A stretch of 41,367 nt of DNA from Vicinamibacteria bacterium (GTDB taxonomy: Bacteria; Acidobacteriota; Vicinamibacteria; Fen-336; JAGNNV01): the NCBI GenBank assembly GCA_016650185.1, contig JAENWE010000043.1, forward strand, positions 1 through 41,367, in the 5' to 3' direction. Shown one piece after another: positions 25,114 through 34,070 of the stretch (its first letter is position 1; each line of letters opens with the position of its first letter). Under the pieces are notes generated by a model. That model had not been told where the DNA came from. It ran no database searches and worked only from the letters and a program-made list of their open reading frames with translations. The translations under genes and the position numbers were made by a program.

Positions 25114-26039
25114 GCGACCTCGTCCCCCAGGAGCATCGTCCAGGGAAGGGATTCGTTGAACTCGAGTGCGCAATCCGAGAGCGATGAGCGGTTCTTGAGC
25201 AGGTGGGCGCAACGGGACAGGAGCAGGCAGGTGAGGACGGCGGTACGACCTTTTTCGAAGGGGGAAAAGCGCGGGTCGTGGTGGACGCCTCCTCGGGAAC
25301 GGGTCGACGCGTCGGCCATCGGCGAGTTGGCCAGGGAACAGATGCGGCTGCCATAGCGGCGGGTCGCCCACTCCAAGAACTCCGCCTGGTCCGTGGCCAC
25401 GAAGATCTTCGGACGATGCGGCGCATGGTGCTGAAGCAAGCGCTCAATCTGCCGTCCGTATCCCTCAAAAGACGGCCTCTGGGTGGGGAAATGGGTGCTC
25501 TTGTCCGTACCACGGAAGTGGACACCCAGGACGAAGTCCGCGCCCGTCGTGTACTCCCGCAGGTGTTCGTCCACCTGGTCGACCATCCAAGGCTGTACAC
25601 GGATGTGGCGCCTGGTGAGGCGTCGGCACTCGCGAAGGGATTCAGCCGCGCCCAGGGGGTAGGGCTGCCGAACGCTGTTCGTGGGGACGGCGAGAGCCGT
25701 CCACGATTCATTGAAGAAATGCGGACCGTAACAGTGCCATCCGCGGCAATGCACTTCCTCAACCGGGTCGCGGCCTTCTTTTAAGGGCATGAGTTTGCTG
25801 AAGAAATAGGCCCACCAGTTGGGCCCGCGCGCGGCATCCAGGTAGTACGCGTTGTTGAATCGAACGAGCACCTCACTTGCCTCCTGTGCCTCCGCGAACT
25901 TGAGGGCGCCCAGAACCGCATGGAACTCCGAGAACAATCCCTGGGCCTGGGCGAGACGTCCTCCAAACGGGGAATCCACACGGCTATAGACGACCAGCCG
26001 GCGGTCGCGAACGCGTGGAAGCGGCAGGAGGGAATACAA
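25083..26039 (-). CDS. NodZ/FUT8-like glycosyltransferase
   Basis: A 318-residue protein with the features of the GT23/O-fucosyltransferase-like group: LGVHFRGTDKSTHF (the HxRxTD nucleotide-sugar loop), KIFVATDQAEFLEWATRRYG, and a late CAHLLKNRSSLSDCALEFN element. An N-terminal alpha/beta domain precedes it (VLVRFNNAYYLDAARGPNWW). These enzymes transfer fucose or a related sugar from a GDP donor; a GDP-mannose epimerase-like gene lies at 38825 but its product need not be the donor. Last gene of the minus-strand block, 14 bp after the FkbM-like gene. Confidence 0.55.
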   Translation of the reverse strand: MYSLLPLPRVRDRRLVVYSRVDSPFGGRLAQAQGLFSEFHAVLGALKFAEAQEASEVLVRFNNAYYLDAARGPNWWAYFFSKLMPLKEGRDPVEEVHCRGWHCYGPHFFNESWTALAVPTNSVRQPYPLGAAESLRECRRLTRRHIRVQPWMVDQVDEHLREYTTGADFVLGVHFRGTDKSTHFPTQRPSFEGYGRQIERLLQHHAPHRPKIFVATDQAEFLEWATRRYGSRICSLANSPMADASTRSRGGVHHDPRFSPFEKGRTAVLTCLLLSRCAHLLKNRSSLSDCALEFNESLPWTMLLGDEVAYCDVAGIGR

Positions 26040-26053
26040 AGAGGGTCTCCGAT

Positions 26054-27022
26054 CTACGACTCGTCAGGCCCCCCACGCCGGGCGGGAGGCATCCAGTAGA
26101 TTAGATCCGCGTCGAAATAGGCGAGGCGCCGATACCCGAGCGGATAAAGCAGACGCTCGTAGGGGGAGAGGTCGCCCCGCGCTTCGCTCACGATGTAACG
26201 AGGACGAAACCCGGCGTGGCAAACGGCGGACAGAACCTCGAGATCGAGCCCCTCGATATCCAGCGAGAGGACGCCGAAGGTGCGCGGGAGCGCGGCGCCG
26301 CGGCTGGTCAAGGACTCCTCGATAGAGAGCATCAGCGTTTCCGCGCTCTCCCCTCGTACCGAAACCCCGAACTCGCCCGGCGCCCCAGAGGGCGCCAAAA
26401 GAGACGAACCGGTGTGAGCCCAACCCTTGATATTCAGGGTCTGAGGCCCGTCGGTTCGCCCGGTCACCGCACTGATGCGGATGATCACGCGATCCTCGTG
26501 TCCGAGCCAGCGCTTGTCCCTCCCTGCGTTGTTCCGAAGCTCGGCTTCGAGCGCTGGGTTCGCTTCGACGAGCACCGCCCACCAGCCGAGTTGGGTGAAG
26601 TTGCAGGAATGGCTGCCTTGAAAGCCATCGTTGGCGCCCAGGTCGATGACGATCCTTTCGTCTTCGGCGATGGACGCGTGTTGTCGCATATGCGAGAGGA
26701 GGAACGCGAACTGACCCCGGCTCGAGACATCGAAAACGGCGCGTTGCACGCCGGGGGAGGTCTCGACGAGCAGCAGCCGGCTGACAAGCCCTTCCTCGAC
26801 CGCCCAGGCTCCGAGATGTTTCAATCGACGGTAGACATCGTAGTGCGAGGCGCTCATGGGCGCATCCGACGAATCGCCCAAGGCGCCCCGGAACACCAAT
26901 CCCCATTTCTTCGCCTCTCGTAGATAGGGCCACGCCTTGAAGCAAAACCAGCTCAGCGTGGCGCCGAGCAAGAGGAGGGCGAGGGCAGCCACAAGCACCA
27001 CGGCTTCGGCGAGTGGGGTCAT
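26054..27022 (-). CDS. membrane-anchored FkbM-like methyltransferase 2
   Basis: A 322-residue protein with an N-terminal transmembrane helix (about 5-32) and a SAM-dependent fold: RIVIDLGANDGFQGSHSCNF (motif I), VLVEANPALEAELR and FGVLSLDIEGLDLEVLSAV, the last equivalent to the FkbM LDIEGxE motif with Leu in place of Glu. It differs from the FkbM gene at 24277, which has no anchor, so the two probably act at different sites. ATG 27022 lies 52 bp after the epimerase gene. Substrate unknown. Confidence 0.75.
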   Translation of the reverse strand: MTPLAEAVVLVAALALLLLGATLSWFCFKAWPYLREAKKWGLVFRGALGDSSDAPMSASHYDVYRRLKHLGAWAVEEGLVSRLLLVETSPGVQRAVFDVSSRGQFAFLLSHMRQHASIAEDERIVIDLGANDGFQGSHSCNFTQLGWWAVLVEANPALEAELRNNAGRDKRWLGHEDRVIIRISAVTGRTDGPQTLNIKGWAHTGSSLLAPSGAPGEFGVSVRGESAETLMLSIEESLTSRGAALPRTFGVLSLDIEGLDLEVLSAVCHAGFRPRYIVSEARGDLSPYERLLYPLGYRRLAYFDADLIYWMPPARRGGPDES

Positions 27023-27074
27023 GGCGCCTCCGGGACCGGGGAAAAAGGGCAGGCGGCCTCATCGCGTCGAAGCA

Positions 27075-28076
27075 TCACCGTGACTGACCGATATGCCCGG
27101 CCTCCCGCAGCCAGCGAACCGTGTCGGCGAGAGTGGAGCGCGCGTCGCGGAAGGAGACACCCAGCTCCCTCTGGGCCTTGTCGCTCGACATATACCAGAA
27201 GAGCGTTCCGTAGGGAACCACCGCGGGGTTGAAAGGAAGGGGAATCCGCAGCAAGGGGCCGACCCGCGCGATGAACCGCAGGAGCGAATTGGGGATTTTC
27301 AGGGTGCGCGGCTTCCGCCCGAGAATCGCGAGCGTTGTCCGGGCCAGATCCTCGACGCTCACATTCTCCCCACCGAGAATGTAACGTTCCCCGCTGCGGC
27401 CCTTGTCCAGTGCGGCCACGGCGCCTTCGGCGACGTCATCCACATGGGCGACGCTCGTTCCGCCCGTGCAGACCACCGCCGGCGCGCTGTTCGCGAAATC
27501 CGCCAGCGTGCCCGCGGTGATCATGCCTGTGTCATTCGGGCCGTACACCTCGGTGGGATTGACCATGACCACGCGCAGACCGTCGGCGGAGGCCCGACGG
27601 CACAGTGCCTCCGCTTCGCGTTTTACCCGCGGATAGAGGTACCGGTCGAGCGGCAGTGTGAACTTGCTCTCTTCGTCGTGGACCACCGGTGTGGCCGATC
27701 CGTTGATCGCGGTGGCGCTGGATACGAACACGACTCGCACTCCTTCGCGGGCCAAAGCCGCCCGCAGGATGTGGCCGGTGCCGGCCACAACCACATCGGG
27801 GAGAACGGGGGAATTGATGTCGGTCCAGGAGGAAGGGCTTGCGAGATGGATGACTGAGTCGCACCCGTTGACCGCACGTTCGACGGCGGCGGAATCGCGC
27901 ACGTCCCCGAGCGCCGTTTCGTAAGGGAGACTCTGGATCCGTTCGGTCCGGCTCTCCGCGCGGAGGAGACAGCGGACATGGCCACCTTCCTCGAGAAGGC
28001 GGCGGACCACCCGCGACCCGATGAACCCGTTGCCGCCGGTGACGAGCGTGCGTCGGTGTTCCGACGCGTTCATCAT
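27075..28076 (-). CDS. extended SDR epimerase/reductase (ceramide-reductase-like candidate)
   Basis: A 333-residue NAD(P)-binding protein. TLVTGGNGFIGSRVVRRLLEEG is the dinucleotide loop; FVSSATAINGS gives the catalytic Ser and YPRVKREAEAL the YxxxK pair; substrate-proximal VNPTEVYGPND follows. The family covers sugar epimerases, dihydroflavonol reductases and the CerR reductase of bacterial ceramide synthesis. ATG 28076 overlaps the TGA of the oxoamine synthase (ATGA), which makes reduction of that enzyme's keto product the most natural guess. A nucleotide-sugar epimerase role cannot be excluded from the sequence. Confidence 0.75.
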   Translation of the reverse strand: MMNASEHRRTLVTGGNGFIGSRVVRRLLEEGGHVRCLLRAESRTERIQSLPYETALGDVRDSAAVERAVNGCDSVIHLASPSSWTDINSPVLPDVVVAGTGHILRAALAREGVRVVFVSSATAINGSATPVVHDEESKFTLPLDRYLYPRVKREAEALCRRASADGLRVVMVNPTEVYGPNDTGMITAGTLADFANSAPAVVCTGGTSVAHVDDVAEGAVAALDKGRSGERYILGGENVSVEDLARTTLAILGRKPRTLKIPNSLLRFIARVGPLLRIPLPFNPAVVPYGTLFWYMSSDKAQRELGVSFRDARSTLADTVRWLREAGHIGQSR

Positions 28077-29575
28077 CGGCAGAGCGCAGACCCGCCGAGG
28101 ACGCGATCCGCGGTCAGCCGGATGGCATGGTCCAGGTGGTCCTCGGTGTGGAGGCTCGACACGAAAAATCGGAGACGCGCGGTGCCTGGCTCCACCGCCG
28201 GGGAAACCAGCGGCTGAACGTTGACGCCCGCGGCAAACAGCTCGTTCGACAAGCGCATGGCGTCTAAGTCGCCGCCCACGATCACCGGGACCACGCCGGA
28301 ATGGGCGGACCGACCGACATCGAGCCCGCTTGCCCGCGCTTTCCGCGCAAGATACTCCGCGTTGCGGCGGAGCGTTCCCACGCGCGCGGGCTCGGCCTGC
28401 AGCATCTGGATCGCTCGCAGGGCCGCCGCGGCGTTTGCGGGAGAGATTCCGGCAGAGAAGATGAAACCCGGGCAGGTGTAGCGTAGGTAACGGATCAGCC
28501 GTCGCGCTCCCGCCACGTAGCCGCCACAGCTCGCGAGGGATTTGGAGAGCGTGCCCATGAGGATGTCGATTTCCGAAGCAGGGATCGAGAAGTGTTCGGC
28601 GATACCGCGCCCCGAGCGGCCCAGGACGCCAATGGAGTGGGCCTCATCGACCATCAGCCAAGCCTTGTGCTCGTGTTTGATGCGAATCAGTTCGTGGAGG
28701 TCGGGTATGTCGCCCTCCGTGCTGTAGACACCCTCGACCAGCACCAGTGCCGAGCGGTGGTTCCGGCGCTCTATCCCGAGGAGAGCGTCAAGAGCTGCGA
28801 AGTCGTTGTGAGGGAAGGACAGACATCGCGCTCCCGACAGGCGCGCGCCGGTGATGGCGCTGTTGTGCATCAAGGAGTCGTAGACGATGACGTCCCGGGG
28901 CGAGCAGAGATGGCTGATAACGGAGACGTTCGTCGCGTGGCCCCCGACGAAAACTAGCGCCTCTTCGGCTCCTACGAATCGCGCGAGAACGCTTTCGAGG
29001 CGGCGGTGGATTTCTCGCTCGCCTGAGGAGAGGCGACTCGCCGAAACCGAGGCTCCATACCGGTCGACGGCTTCGCGCGCCGCTTTTTTGACCTCGGGGT
29101 CATCGGCGAGCCCGAGGTAGTTGTACGAAGCGAAATTGATCAGGCTCCGGCCCCCGGAAACGATGGTTGAGCCAGACGCTCCATCGAACGAGCGGAAGAA
29201 GGGGTCTTCGAGTCCCGCGTCGTCGAGAGCCCGGAAGCGGGCCTCGAACTCGAGCAAACCGGGCAGCGCGTCGTACCCTCCGATGGCCTCGGCGGGTTTG
29301 GTCGATTCGACGGGGGCGGGAGCAGACAAGTGTTCGGCGAGCGCTCGGATCGAAGGCTGCTTCCACAGCAGGTCGGGATCGATACGACGGCCCGTCCAAT
29401 CTTCTGCCTCCGCGAGGACCGAAGCCACGGAAACCGAGTCAAGACCATATCCCGAGATGGGCGCGGTGAGATCGAGCCGATCCCGCCCGATCCCGGCTTC
29501 TCCTAAGAAGAGACTGATGAGCTTCTCCTCAACCTGGTCGCGGCTGAAGAGGCCCGGGGGCTTCGAAGGCATCAT
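28073..29575 (-). CDS. ACP domain fused to alpha-oxoamine synthase (serine palmitoyltransferase-like)
   Basis: A 500-residue protein. Residues 10-90 are a carrier domain with the phosphopantetheine serine S47 in GYGLDSVSVASVL. Residues about 105-490 are a class II PLP acyltransferase of the KBL/BioF/Spt family: NFASYNYLGLADDP, VYDSLMHNSA (H237), VDEAHSIGVLGR (D310, H313) and the PLP lysine K345 in GTLSKSLASCGG. Such enzymes condense an acyl thioester with an amino acid and release CO2. The fused ACP suggests the acyl donor is held in cis. The frame is open to 29686, but tandem ATGs at 29575 and 29572 start the ACP. Serine as substrate is inferred, not shown. Confidence 0.85.
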   Translation of the reverse strand: MMPSKPPGLFSRDQVEEKLISLFLGEAGIGRDRLDLTAPISGYGLDSVSVASVLAEAEDWTGRRIDPDLLWKQPSIRALAEHLSAPAPVESTKPAEAIGGYDALPGLLEFEARFRALDDAGLEDPFFRSFDGASGSTIVSGGRSLINFASYNYLGLADDPEVKKAAREAVDRYGASVSASRLSSGEREIHRRLESVLARFVGAEEALVFVGGHATNVSVISHLCSPRDVIVYDSLMHNSAITGARLSGARCLSFPHNDFAALDALLGIERRNHRSALVLVEGVYSTEGDIPDLHELIRIKHEHKAWLMVDEAHSIGVLGRSGRGIAEHFSIPASEIDILMGTLSKSLASCGGYVAGARRLIRYLRYTCPGFIFSAGISPANAAAALRAIQMLQAEPARVGTLRRNAEYLARKARASGLDVGRSAHSGVVPVIVGGDLDAMRLSNELFAAGVNVQPLVSPAVEPGTARLRFFVSSLHTEDHLDHAIRLTADRVLGGSALCR

Positions 29576-29833
29576 GATCTTCGCGTTCACCCTCGCGATC
29601 TGCGTGTTCAGCGTCCGTCTTCCGGCCGTGAAGGGCTGGGGGAGGGAATACGAGCCTGACCGTAGAACCTGCGTCTTGCAGGACAACGTGAGCCAGGGGC
29701 GCGATCATGCCAGGTCAGCAACCTATTCAGTTTACACATGGGCTCCCGGTACGCCGGTTCTCCTCGGCCGCGCCGGCCGCTCTCATGGAAGCAGCGCGAA
29801 AAATGACGGGGCCCCACCACAAAACCCGCGCCA
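29576..29833. promoter_or_regulatory. 258-bp gap before the ACP-oxoamine synthase gene
   Basis: The only sizeable gap inside the minus-strand block, between the exporter stop and the oxoamine synthase start; it likely carries that gene's promoter. The stretch near 29718-29740 (acctattcagtttacacatg) is AT-rich against its surroundings, but I cannot assign -35/-10 boxes with confidence. No gene seen. Confidence 0.35.
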
Positions 29834-31573
29834 TCAGGCGCTGAAGATCTGGTTCTCCACGAGTTCGGCGTAGACCGAACCCTGGCGCATCAGCGATCCA
29901 TGCGTTCCCGACTCGACCACCCGGCCGCCATCGAGCACGATCACGCGATCGGCGGAACGGATGGTGGACAGGCGATGGGCGATTACCAGCGTGGTCCGTC
30001 CCTGCATGAGGCGTTCGACCGCTTCATGCACTAGGGATTCGCTCTCGCTGTCGAGGGCGCTCGTCGCCTCGTCGAGGATGAGAATTCGCGGGTCCTTGAG
30101 TACGGTGCGGGCGATGGCGATGCGTTGTCGCTGGCCGCCGGAAAGCTGAACTCCGCGCTCGCCCACCCGGGTCTCGAATCCTTGCGGAAGGCCCGTGATG
30201 AAGTCGTGCGCGTTTGCCGCCCGCGCCGCGTTCACGACCTCCGCCGTCGAGACGTGATCGAGGCCGAAGCGGATGTTCTCGGCGATGGTCAGGGCAAAAA
30301 GTGTCGGCTCCTGCGACACGAAACCGATGTGTCGCCGCAGCCATCGACCGTCGAGGGTGCGTGAATCGGCGCCATCGATCAGGATGCGGCCTGCGAGCGG
30401 GTCATGAAAACGCAGCAGGAGGCCCGCGAGTGTCGACTTCCCCGCCCCGGATGCTCCGACGAGAGCGACCACCTCGCCGGGTCGAACCGCTAGGCTGAGA
30501 TCGTGCAGCACCGGCACTTCGGGCCTCGATGGGTAAGCGAACCCCACACCTTCGAAGACGACCTCGCCGGTCATGGCCTCCGCGCCCTTCCCCTCGCCCA
30601 CGGGAATGCGTGGCTCTCGGCCGAGGACCTCCAATATCCGTTTAAGGGCCCCCGACGCCCGTCGGACCTCTGTGGAACATTCGGCCAGGTCGCGAACCGC
30701 GCCCAACGCCAGCATGCCGGTGAAGGCGAATGCGGCGAGGCCTCCGGTGCTGACGGCTCCCGCCGAAAGCTGAGGCATCCCCACCAGGATGACGACGAGC
30801 ATTTCGGGGCCCACCACGGACACGCCGCGGACCACGCCATAGACAAAGTTGGTGCGTCGCCCGATGGCAAGGTTGCCTAGGGCGGCGGTCCGATAGCGTT
30901 GCGACATGAAGGCCTCCTGGTCGCTCGCGCGGACCGTACGAATGCCGGAGATGGCCTCCGCCGCGATGCTCGCCATGTCCCCCGTGTTGGTCTGGTAGTC
31001 GTGGGCCAGCTCGGCCACGCGCCGTCCCAGGCGATTGACGAAGAGCACGAAGGGCGTCAGAACGCCCACCAGCACCAGCGTCAGGAGCGGAGACATCCAC
31101 AGCAACACGATTGCCCCCCCGCCGACGAGCACCAGGCTTCGCATGGCAGCCACTACTTGGCCCACGAGGACCTCCTCGAGGGCCTGGGCGTCACCCATGA
31201 GACGGCTCGTCAGGTCGCCTGCCCGCTCTTCGTCGAAGAAGCCGACCTCCTGCCGGAGGATCGAGTCGAAAGTAGAGCTGCGCAGCCGCGCGATCAAGCT
31301 TTGGCTGGCCGAGCTGAAGAGCACTCTTTCCCCGAATCGGCTAAGTCCGCCCAGGCAGAGAACGCCGAAAATGAAGAGCGCGAAGTCCACAGAGAGGCGG
31401 CCTTCATCCACAACGCGGCCCACGGCCTGTGGGAAGTACAGCTGCGTGGCTCCGGCCAGGAAACCGGACACGATGCCCGCCGCGATCATCCAGAGATCCG
31501 GGACCACGAGCGCCCATAGTCGTTCCCGCGCCGAGACTCGTGGGGAGCCATGGCCCGTGGGTTCGTTCTTCAC
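29834..31573 (-). CDS. MsbA-like ABC lipid exporter (half-transporter)
   Basis: A 579-residue half-transporter: six membrane helices in residues about 20-320 (including DEERAGDLTSRLMGDAQALEEVL, typical of exporters with helix 4-linked loops) and an ATPase with Walker A GASGAGKSTL, Q-loop VSQEPTLF, signature LSGGQRQRIAIART, Walker B ILILDEATSALD and IAHRLST. It works as a homodimer flipping lipids, drugs or peptides. The frame is open to a TTG at 31609, but GTG 31573 overlaps the TGA of the FGGY kinase (GTGA), the preferred start. Its place in the lipid locus suggests it flips the product. Confidence 0.85.
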   Translation of the reverse strand: MKNEPTGHGSPRVSARERLWALVVPDLWMIAAGIVSGFLAGATQLYFPQAVGRVVDEGRLSVDFALFIFGVLCLGGLSRFGERVLFSSASQSLIARLRSSTFDSILRQEVGFFDEERAGDLTSRLMGDAQALEEVLVGQVVAAMRSLVLVGGGAIVLLWMSPLLTLVLVGVLTPFVLFVNRLGRRVAELAHDYQTNTGDMASIAAEAISGIRTVRASDQEAFMSQRYRTAALGNLAIGRRTNFVYGVVRGVSVVGPEMLVVILVGMPQLSAGAVSTGGLAAFAFTGMLALGAVRDLAECSTEVRRASGALKRILEVLGREPRIPVGEGKGAEAMTGEVVFEGVGFAYPSRPEVPVLHDLSLAVRPGEVVALVGASGAGKSTLAGLLLRFHDPLAGRILIDGADSRTLDGRWLRRHIGFVSQEPTLFALTIAENIRFGLDHVSTAEVVNAARAANAHDFITGLPQGFETRVGERGVQLSGGQRQRIAIARTVLKDPRILILDEATSALDSESESLVHEAVERLMQGRTTLVIAHRLSTIRSADRVIVLDGGRVVESGTHGSLMRQGSVYAELVENQIFSA

Positions 31574-33138
31574 AAGGGGCCCCGGCCGGCGTTTCTTCGT
31601 GAGAACCAACGACGATTGTTGTGGTAAGCCGACGTGAACGCCGTGAACCCCTGGTCGTAAACCCGGCGGTGCGCCGGGCGGGGTTCAAAGGTCCGTTCCA
31701 CAGGAGCAAGCGCTTCGAGCGATTCGAAGGTGTCCACCACGCCGAGAGCGTGGAGGGTGAGCAATGCGGCGCCTCGGGCAGCCGCGAACTCGGGCCTCGG
31801 GATCCTCACGAGGGGGCGGTCGAGGACATCTGCGAGAATCTGGCTCAGGACGTCGCTTCTTGCCCCACCGCCAGTCAGCCGGAGACCGCCAGCTTGCGGC
31901 GTGCCGACCAGCGGCTCGACCTTCGAAAGAGCCCACCGCGTGTTGTAGGCGATGCCTTCGAAAACTGCCCGGGCGAGGTGGGACCGCCCGTGATTCAGAT
32001 CGAGATTCAAAAACCCTCCGCGCGCATGCGCGTCGTCTATGGGCGTGCGCTCTCCGGCAAACCAGGGCAGAAAAGTGAGGTGGGCGGAACCCGGCTCACA
32101 GTCGTTGACGAGGCAGGAGAGGGCTTCGTGGCTGAGGGGCACTCCTTGATCCGACAGTACGCGAAGCCGTAGCCACTCGATGAGGTTACCCGCGTTTTGC
32201 TGGGCGGCCACCACGAGATAGCGCGATGCGTCGGCGCTGCACATAGGGCCTACGTACGAAAGCGGATCGGACACCCGTCGAGGGGCGTGCGCCGCGACCC
32301 AGGAGCTCGTTCCGATCGATACGTGCATGGCGGCGCCGCGCACCGCCCCGCAGCCAATGGACATGGCCGCCACATCGCCCGGGCCGGTCATCACCACGGT
32401 CCCCGGATTCAATCCGAGATCTCTCGCGGCCTCCGCGGTGAGTGGGCCCGAAGGATCCGTGGGGGCCAGAAGGTCGGGAAGCAGCGACTCCCGGAGGCCT
32501 ATCATCCCGAGAATCGTTGAGGACCAAGAGCGCCGACCCGGCCGCGTGTCCATCAGCCAAGTGAGGTTGGCGCAATCGTGCGAGGTGACGTACCGGCCCG
32601 TGCTTCTAAAGAGCAAGTAATCCTTCACGTCGAGAAGCTTGGCCGTCTCGCGCCAGATTTCCGGCCTGCTCTGGCGGAGCCAGACGATCTTGGAAACCGG
32701 ATCGGTTCCGGTCAGGGACGGAGCCCCGCCTGTAAGCCAGAGCCAGCGGGCGATGCGGGTGGCTCCGTAGCCAAAAACCCGAATCAGGCCGCCCGTGACT
32801 TCCCGCGCCTGTCGCCCGGCCCGGGCATCCAGCCAGATCATCGAACGCATCAGGGGGCGGCCCTCGGCGTCCACCGGGAGTGTTCCCTGCATCTGACCGG
32901 TGAAGGTAAGGGCGCGCACTTCGTGGGCCTCGACCGACGCGTCCGATAGGACACGAGCGGTGGTCGTCCGGACCGCGTTCCACCAGTCGAGAGGATCCTG
33001 TTCGGCGAAACCTGCCTCGGGGAAATGAGTCGGGTACGAAGCGGACGCGGTCGCGATCAGACTCCCCTGCTCATCCAGGAGCACAGCCTTGTCGCTCGAG
33101 GTGCCCACATCGTGGGCCAAGACCAGTCGCCTCTTCAC
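31570..33138 (-). CDS. FGGY-family carbohydrate kinase (xylulokinase-like)
   Basis: A 522-residue kinase with both actin-like halves. LVLAHDVGTSSDKAVLLDEQG is the N-terminal phosphate loop, AEQDPLDWW the conserved early helix, GPGDVAAMSIGCGA carries the catalytic-base region, and GERTPIDDAHARGGFLNL plus GLRLTGGGARSDVLSQI are the C-terminal FGGY signatures. Sugar/polyol substrate cannot be set; xylulose, ribulose, glycerol-like or inositol-like polyols are possible. GTG 33138 overlaps the stop of the CdsA-like gene (GTGA) and fits the family N-terminus; ATG 33150 and GTG 33156 are alternatives. The context suggests phosphorylation of a headgroup alcohol. Confidence 0.8.
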   Translation of the reverse strand: MKRRLVLAHDVGTSSDKAVLLDEQGSLIATASASYPTHFPEAGFAEQDPLDWWNAVRTTTARVLSDASVEAHEVRALTFTGQMQGTLPVDAEGRPLMRSMIWLDARAGRQAREVTGGLIRVFGYGATRIARWLWLTGGAPSLTGTDPVSKIVWLRQSRPEIWRETAKLLDVKDYLLFRSTGRYVTSHDCANLTWLMDTRPGRRSWSSTILGMIGLRESLLPDLLAPTDPSGPLTAEAARDLGLNPGTVVMTGPGDVAAMSIGCGAVRGAAMHVSIGTSSWVAAHAPRRVSDPLSYVGPMCSADASRYLVVAAQQNAGNLIEWLRLRVLSDQGVPLSHEALSCLVNDCEPGSAHLTFLPWFAGERTPIDDAHARGGFLNLDLNHGRSHLARAVFEGIAYNTRWALSKVEPLVGTPQAGGLRLTGGGARSDVLSQILADVLDRPLVRIPRPEFAAARGAALLTLHALGVVDTFESLEALAPVERTFEPRPAHRRVYDQGFTAFTSAYHNNRRWFSRRNAGRGPL

Positions 33139-33866
33139 TCCGCCCGACATGCCCACAGATAGGCCTGGAAGAGTGGGGCAACAAAGATCAGCGAGTCGTA
33201 GACGTCGAGGACACCGCCGTGGGTGGGGATGACCGCGCCGAAGTCCTTGATCCTCGCGGCGCGTTTGATCGACGAGGCGAACAGGTCGCCGGCCGTGCCC
33301 GCGCCGGCGAGGAAACCGCCGCCGATCAGGACCTGTTCCCGGCTCAGCGAAGGCACCGCGAAATGGAAGAGAGGCGCCATCGCAATGGTTGTCACGAGCC
33401 CACCCACAAGGCCGGCGACGGTCTTATTGGGACTAAGCGCCGGAAAAGGCCGCGCTTTCCCGAAAGTAGCACCGATCAGATAGGCGGACGAGTCGTTGAT
33501 CTCGACCGCAGCGTAGCAGAAGAACACATCCCCGAATCCGGTGGGGGCAGCGCCCAGGGCAAAGAGCGCCCCCAGGAAAAGGCCCGGGTACAAAAGAGTT
33601 AAGCCAGCGAGCCCCATCCTCCCCAAGGCCCGGGCCGCTTCGATCGCGCAGGCGAGGCCAATCGCGGAAACCGCGGCCAGAAACCACCAGGGTCCCAAGT
33701 AGGCGGGGACGAGGATCGCAGCCAGGGTCAGGATCTCGACGACGTAAGTCGTCCAAATGCGCCGCCCCATGAGACGGCCTTTGGCCTGAGCGAGACCGAT
33801 CCACAGAGCAGCCAGCCCGAATATTGTGGCGACCAATTCCACGGCGGTCTGGGCAGGCTCACGCAT
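33135..33866 (-). CDS. CdsA-like phosphatidate cytidylyltransferase family protein
   Basis: A 243-residue multi-helix membrane protein. Its end has SSIKRAARIKDFGAVIPTHGGV, then LDVYDS, which follows the CDP-diglyceride synthase signature (S-x-x-KR-x4-KD-x-x-x-x-x-P-x-HGG-x-x-DRxDS), except that the canonical DR is DV and PGHGG is PTHGG. The acidic and basic residues that bind the metal and CTP are otherwise there. It would make a CDP-lipid from CTP and a phospholipid; here perhaps a CDP-activated special lipid. The frame is open to 33977, but ATG 33866 starts the first helix. It heads the minus-strand block. Confidence 0.75.
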   Translation of the reverse strand: MREPAQTAVELVATIFGLAALWIGLAQAKGRLMGRRIWTTYVVEILTLAAILVPAYLGPWWFLAAVSAIGLACAIEAARALGRMGLAGLTLLYPGLFLGALFALGAAPTGFGDVFFCYAAVEINDSSAYLIGATFGKARPFPALSPNKTVAGLVGGLVTTIAMAPLFHFAVPSLSREQVLIGGGFLAGAGTAGDLFASSIKRAARIKDFGAVIPTHGGVLDVYDSLIFVAPLFQAYLWACRAE

Positions 33867-34070
33867 GTATGGCCAGGCTAGGATAGGCGGCTCTATGCCA
33901 CCTTGCAATGACCTCCGGCACGTGCCTTCAAGAAACAGGACAACGGGATCATGGAAACGACTCGAGGATGGGAACATCCAGGGCGTCCGTTTCCCACCTC
34001 CGGAGATGCAGCCAGGAGTCGCCCCCGATACCCGGCGCCGGGCTGACCATGTGTTCCGGTATCGCGTCTA
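33867..34070. promoter_or_regulatory. divergent promoter region, lipid block versus Stealth operon
   Basis: About 200 bp between the divergent CdsA-like gene (minus) and the Stealth gene (plus). It must contain two promoters. I see no paired -35/-10 motifs that stand out, nor inverted repeats long enough to call an operator. The frame of the minus gene stays open here, so an earlier start is possible. Confidence 0.35.

Noticed and set aside
33135..33977. Longer start for the CdsA-like gene at 33977
   Set aside because: The added 37 residues are Ser/Arg/Pro-rich and not membrane-like; ATG 33866 precedes the first helix.
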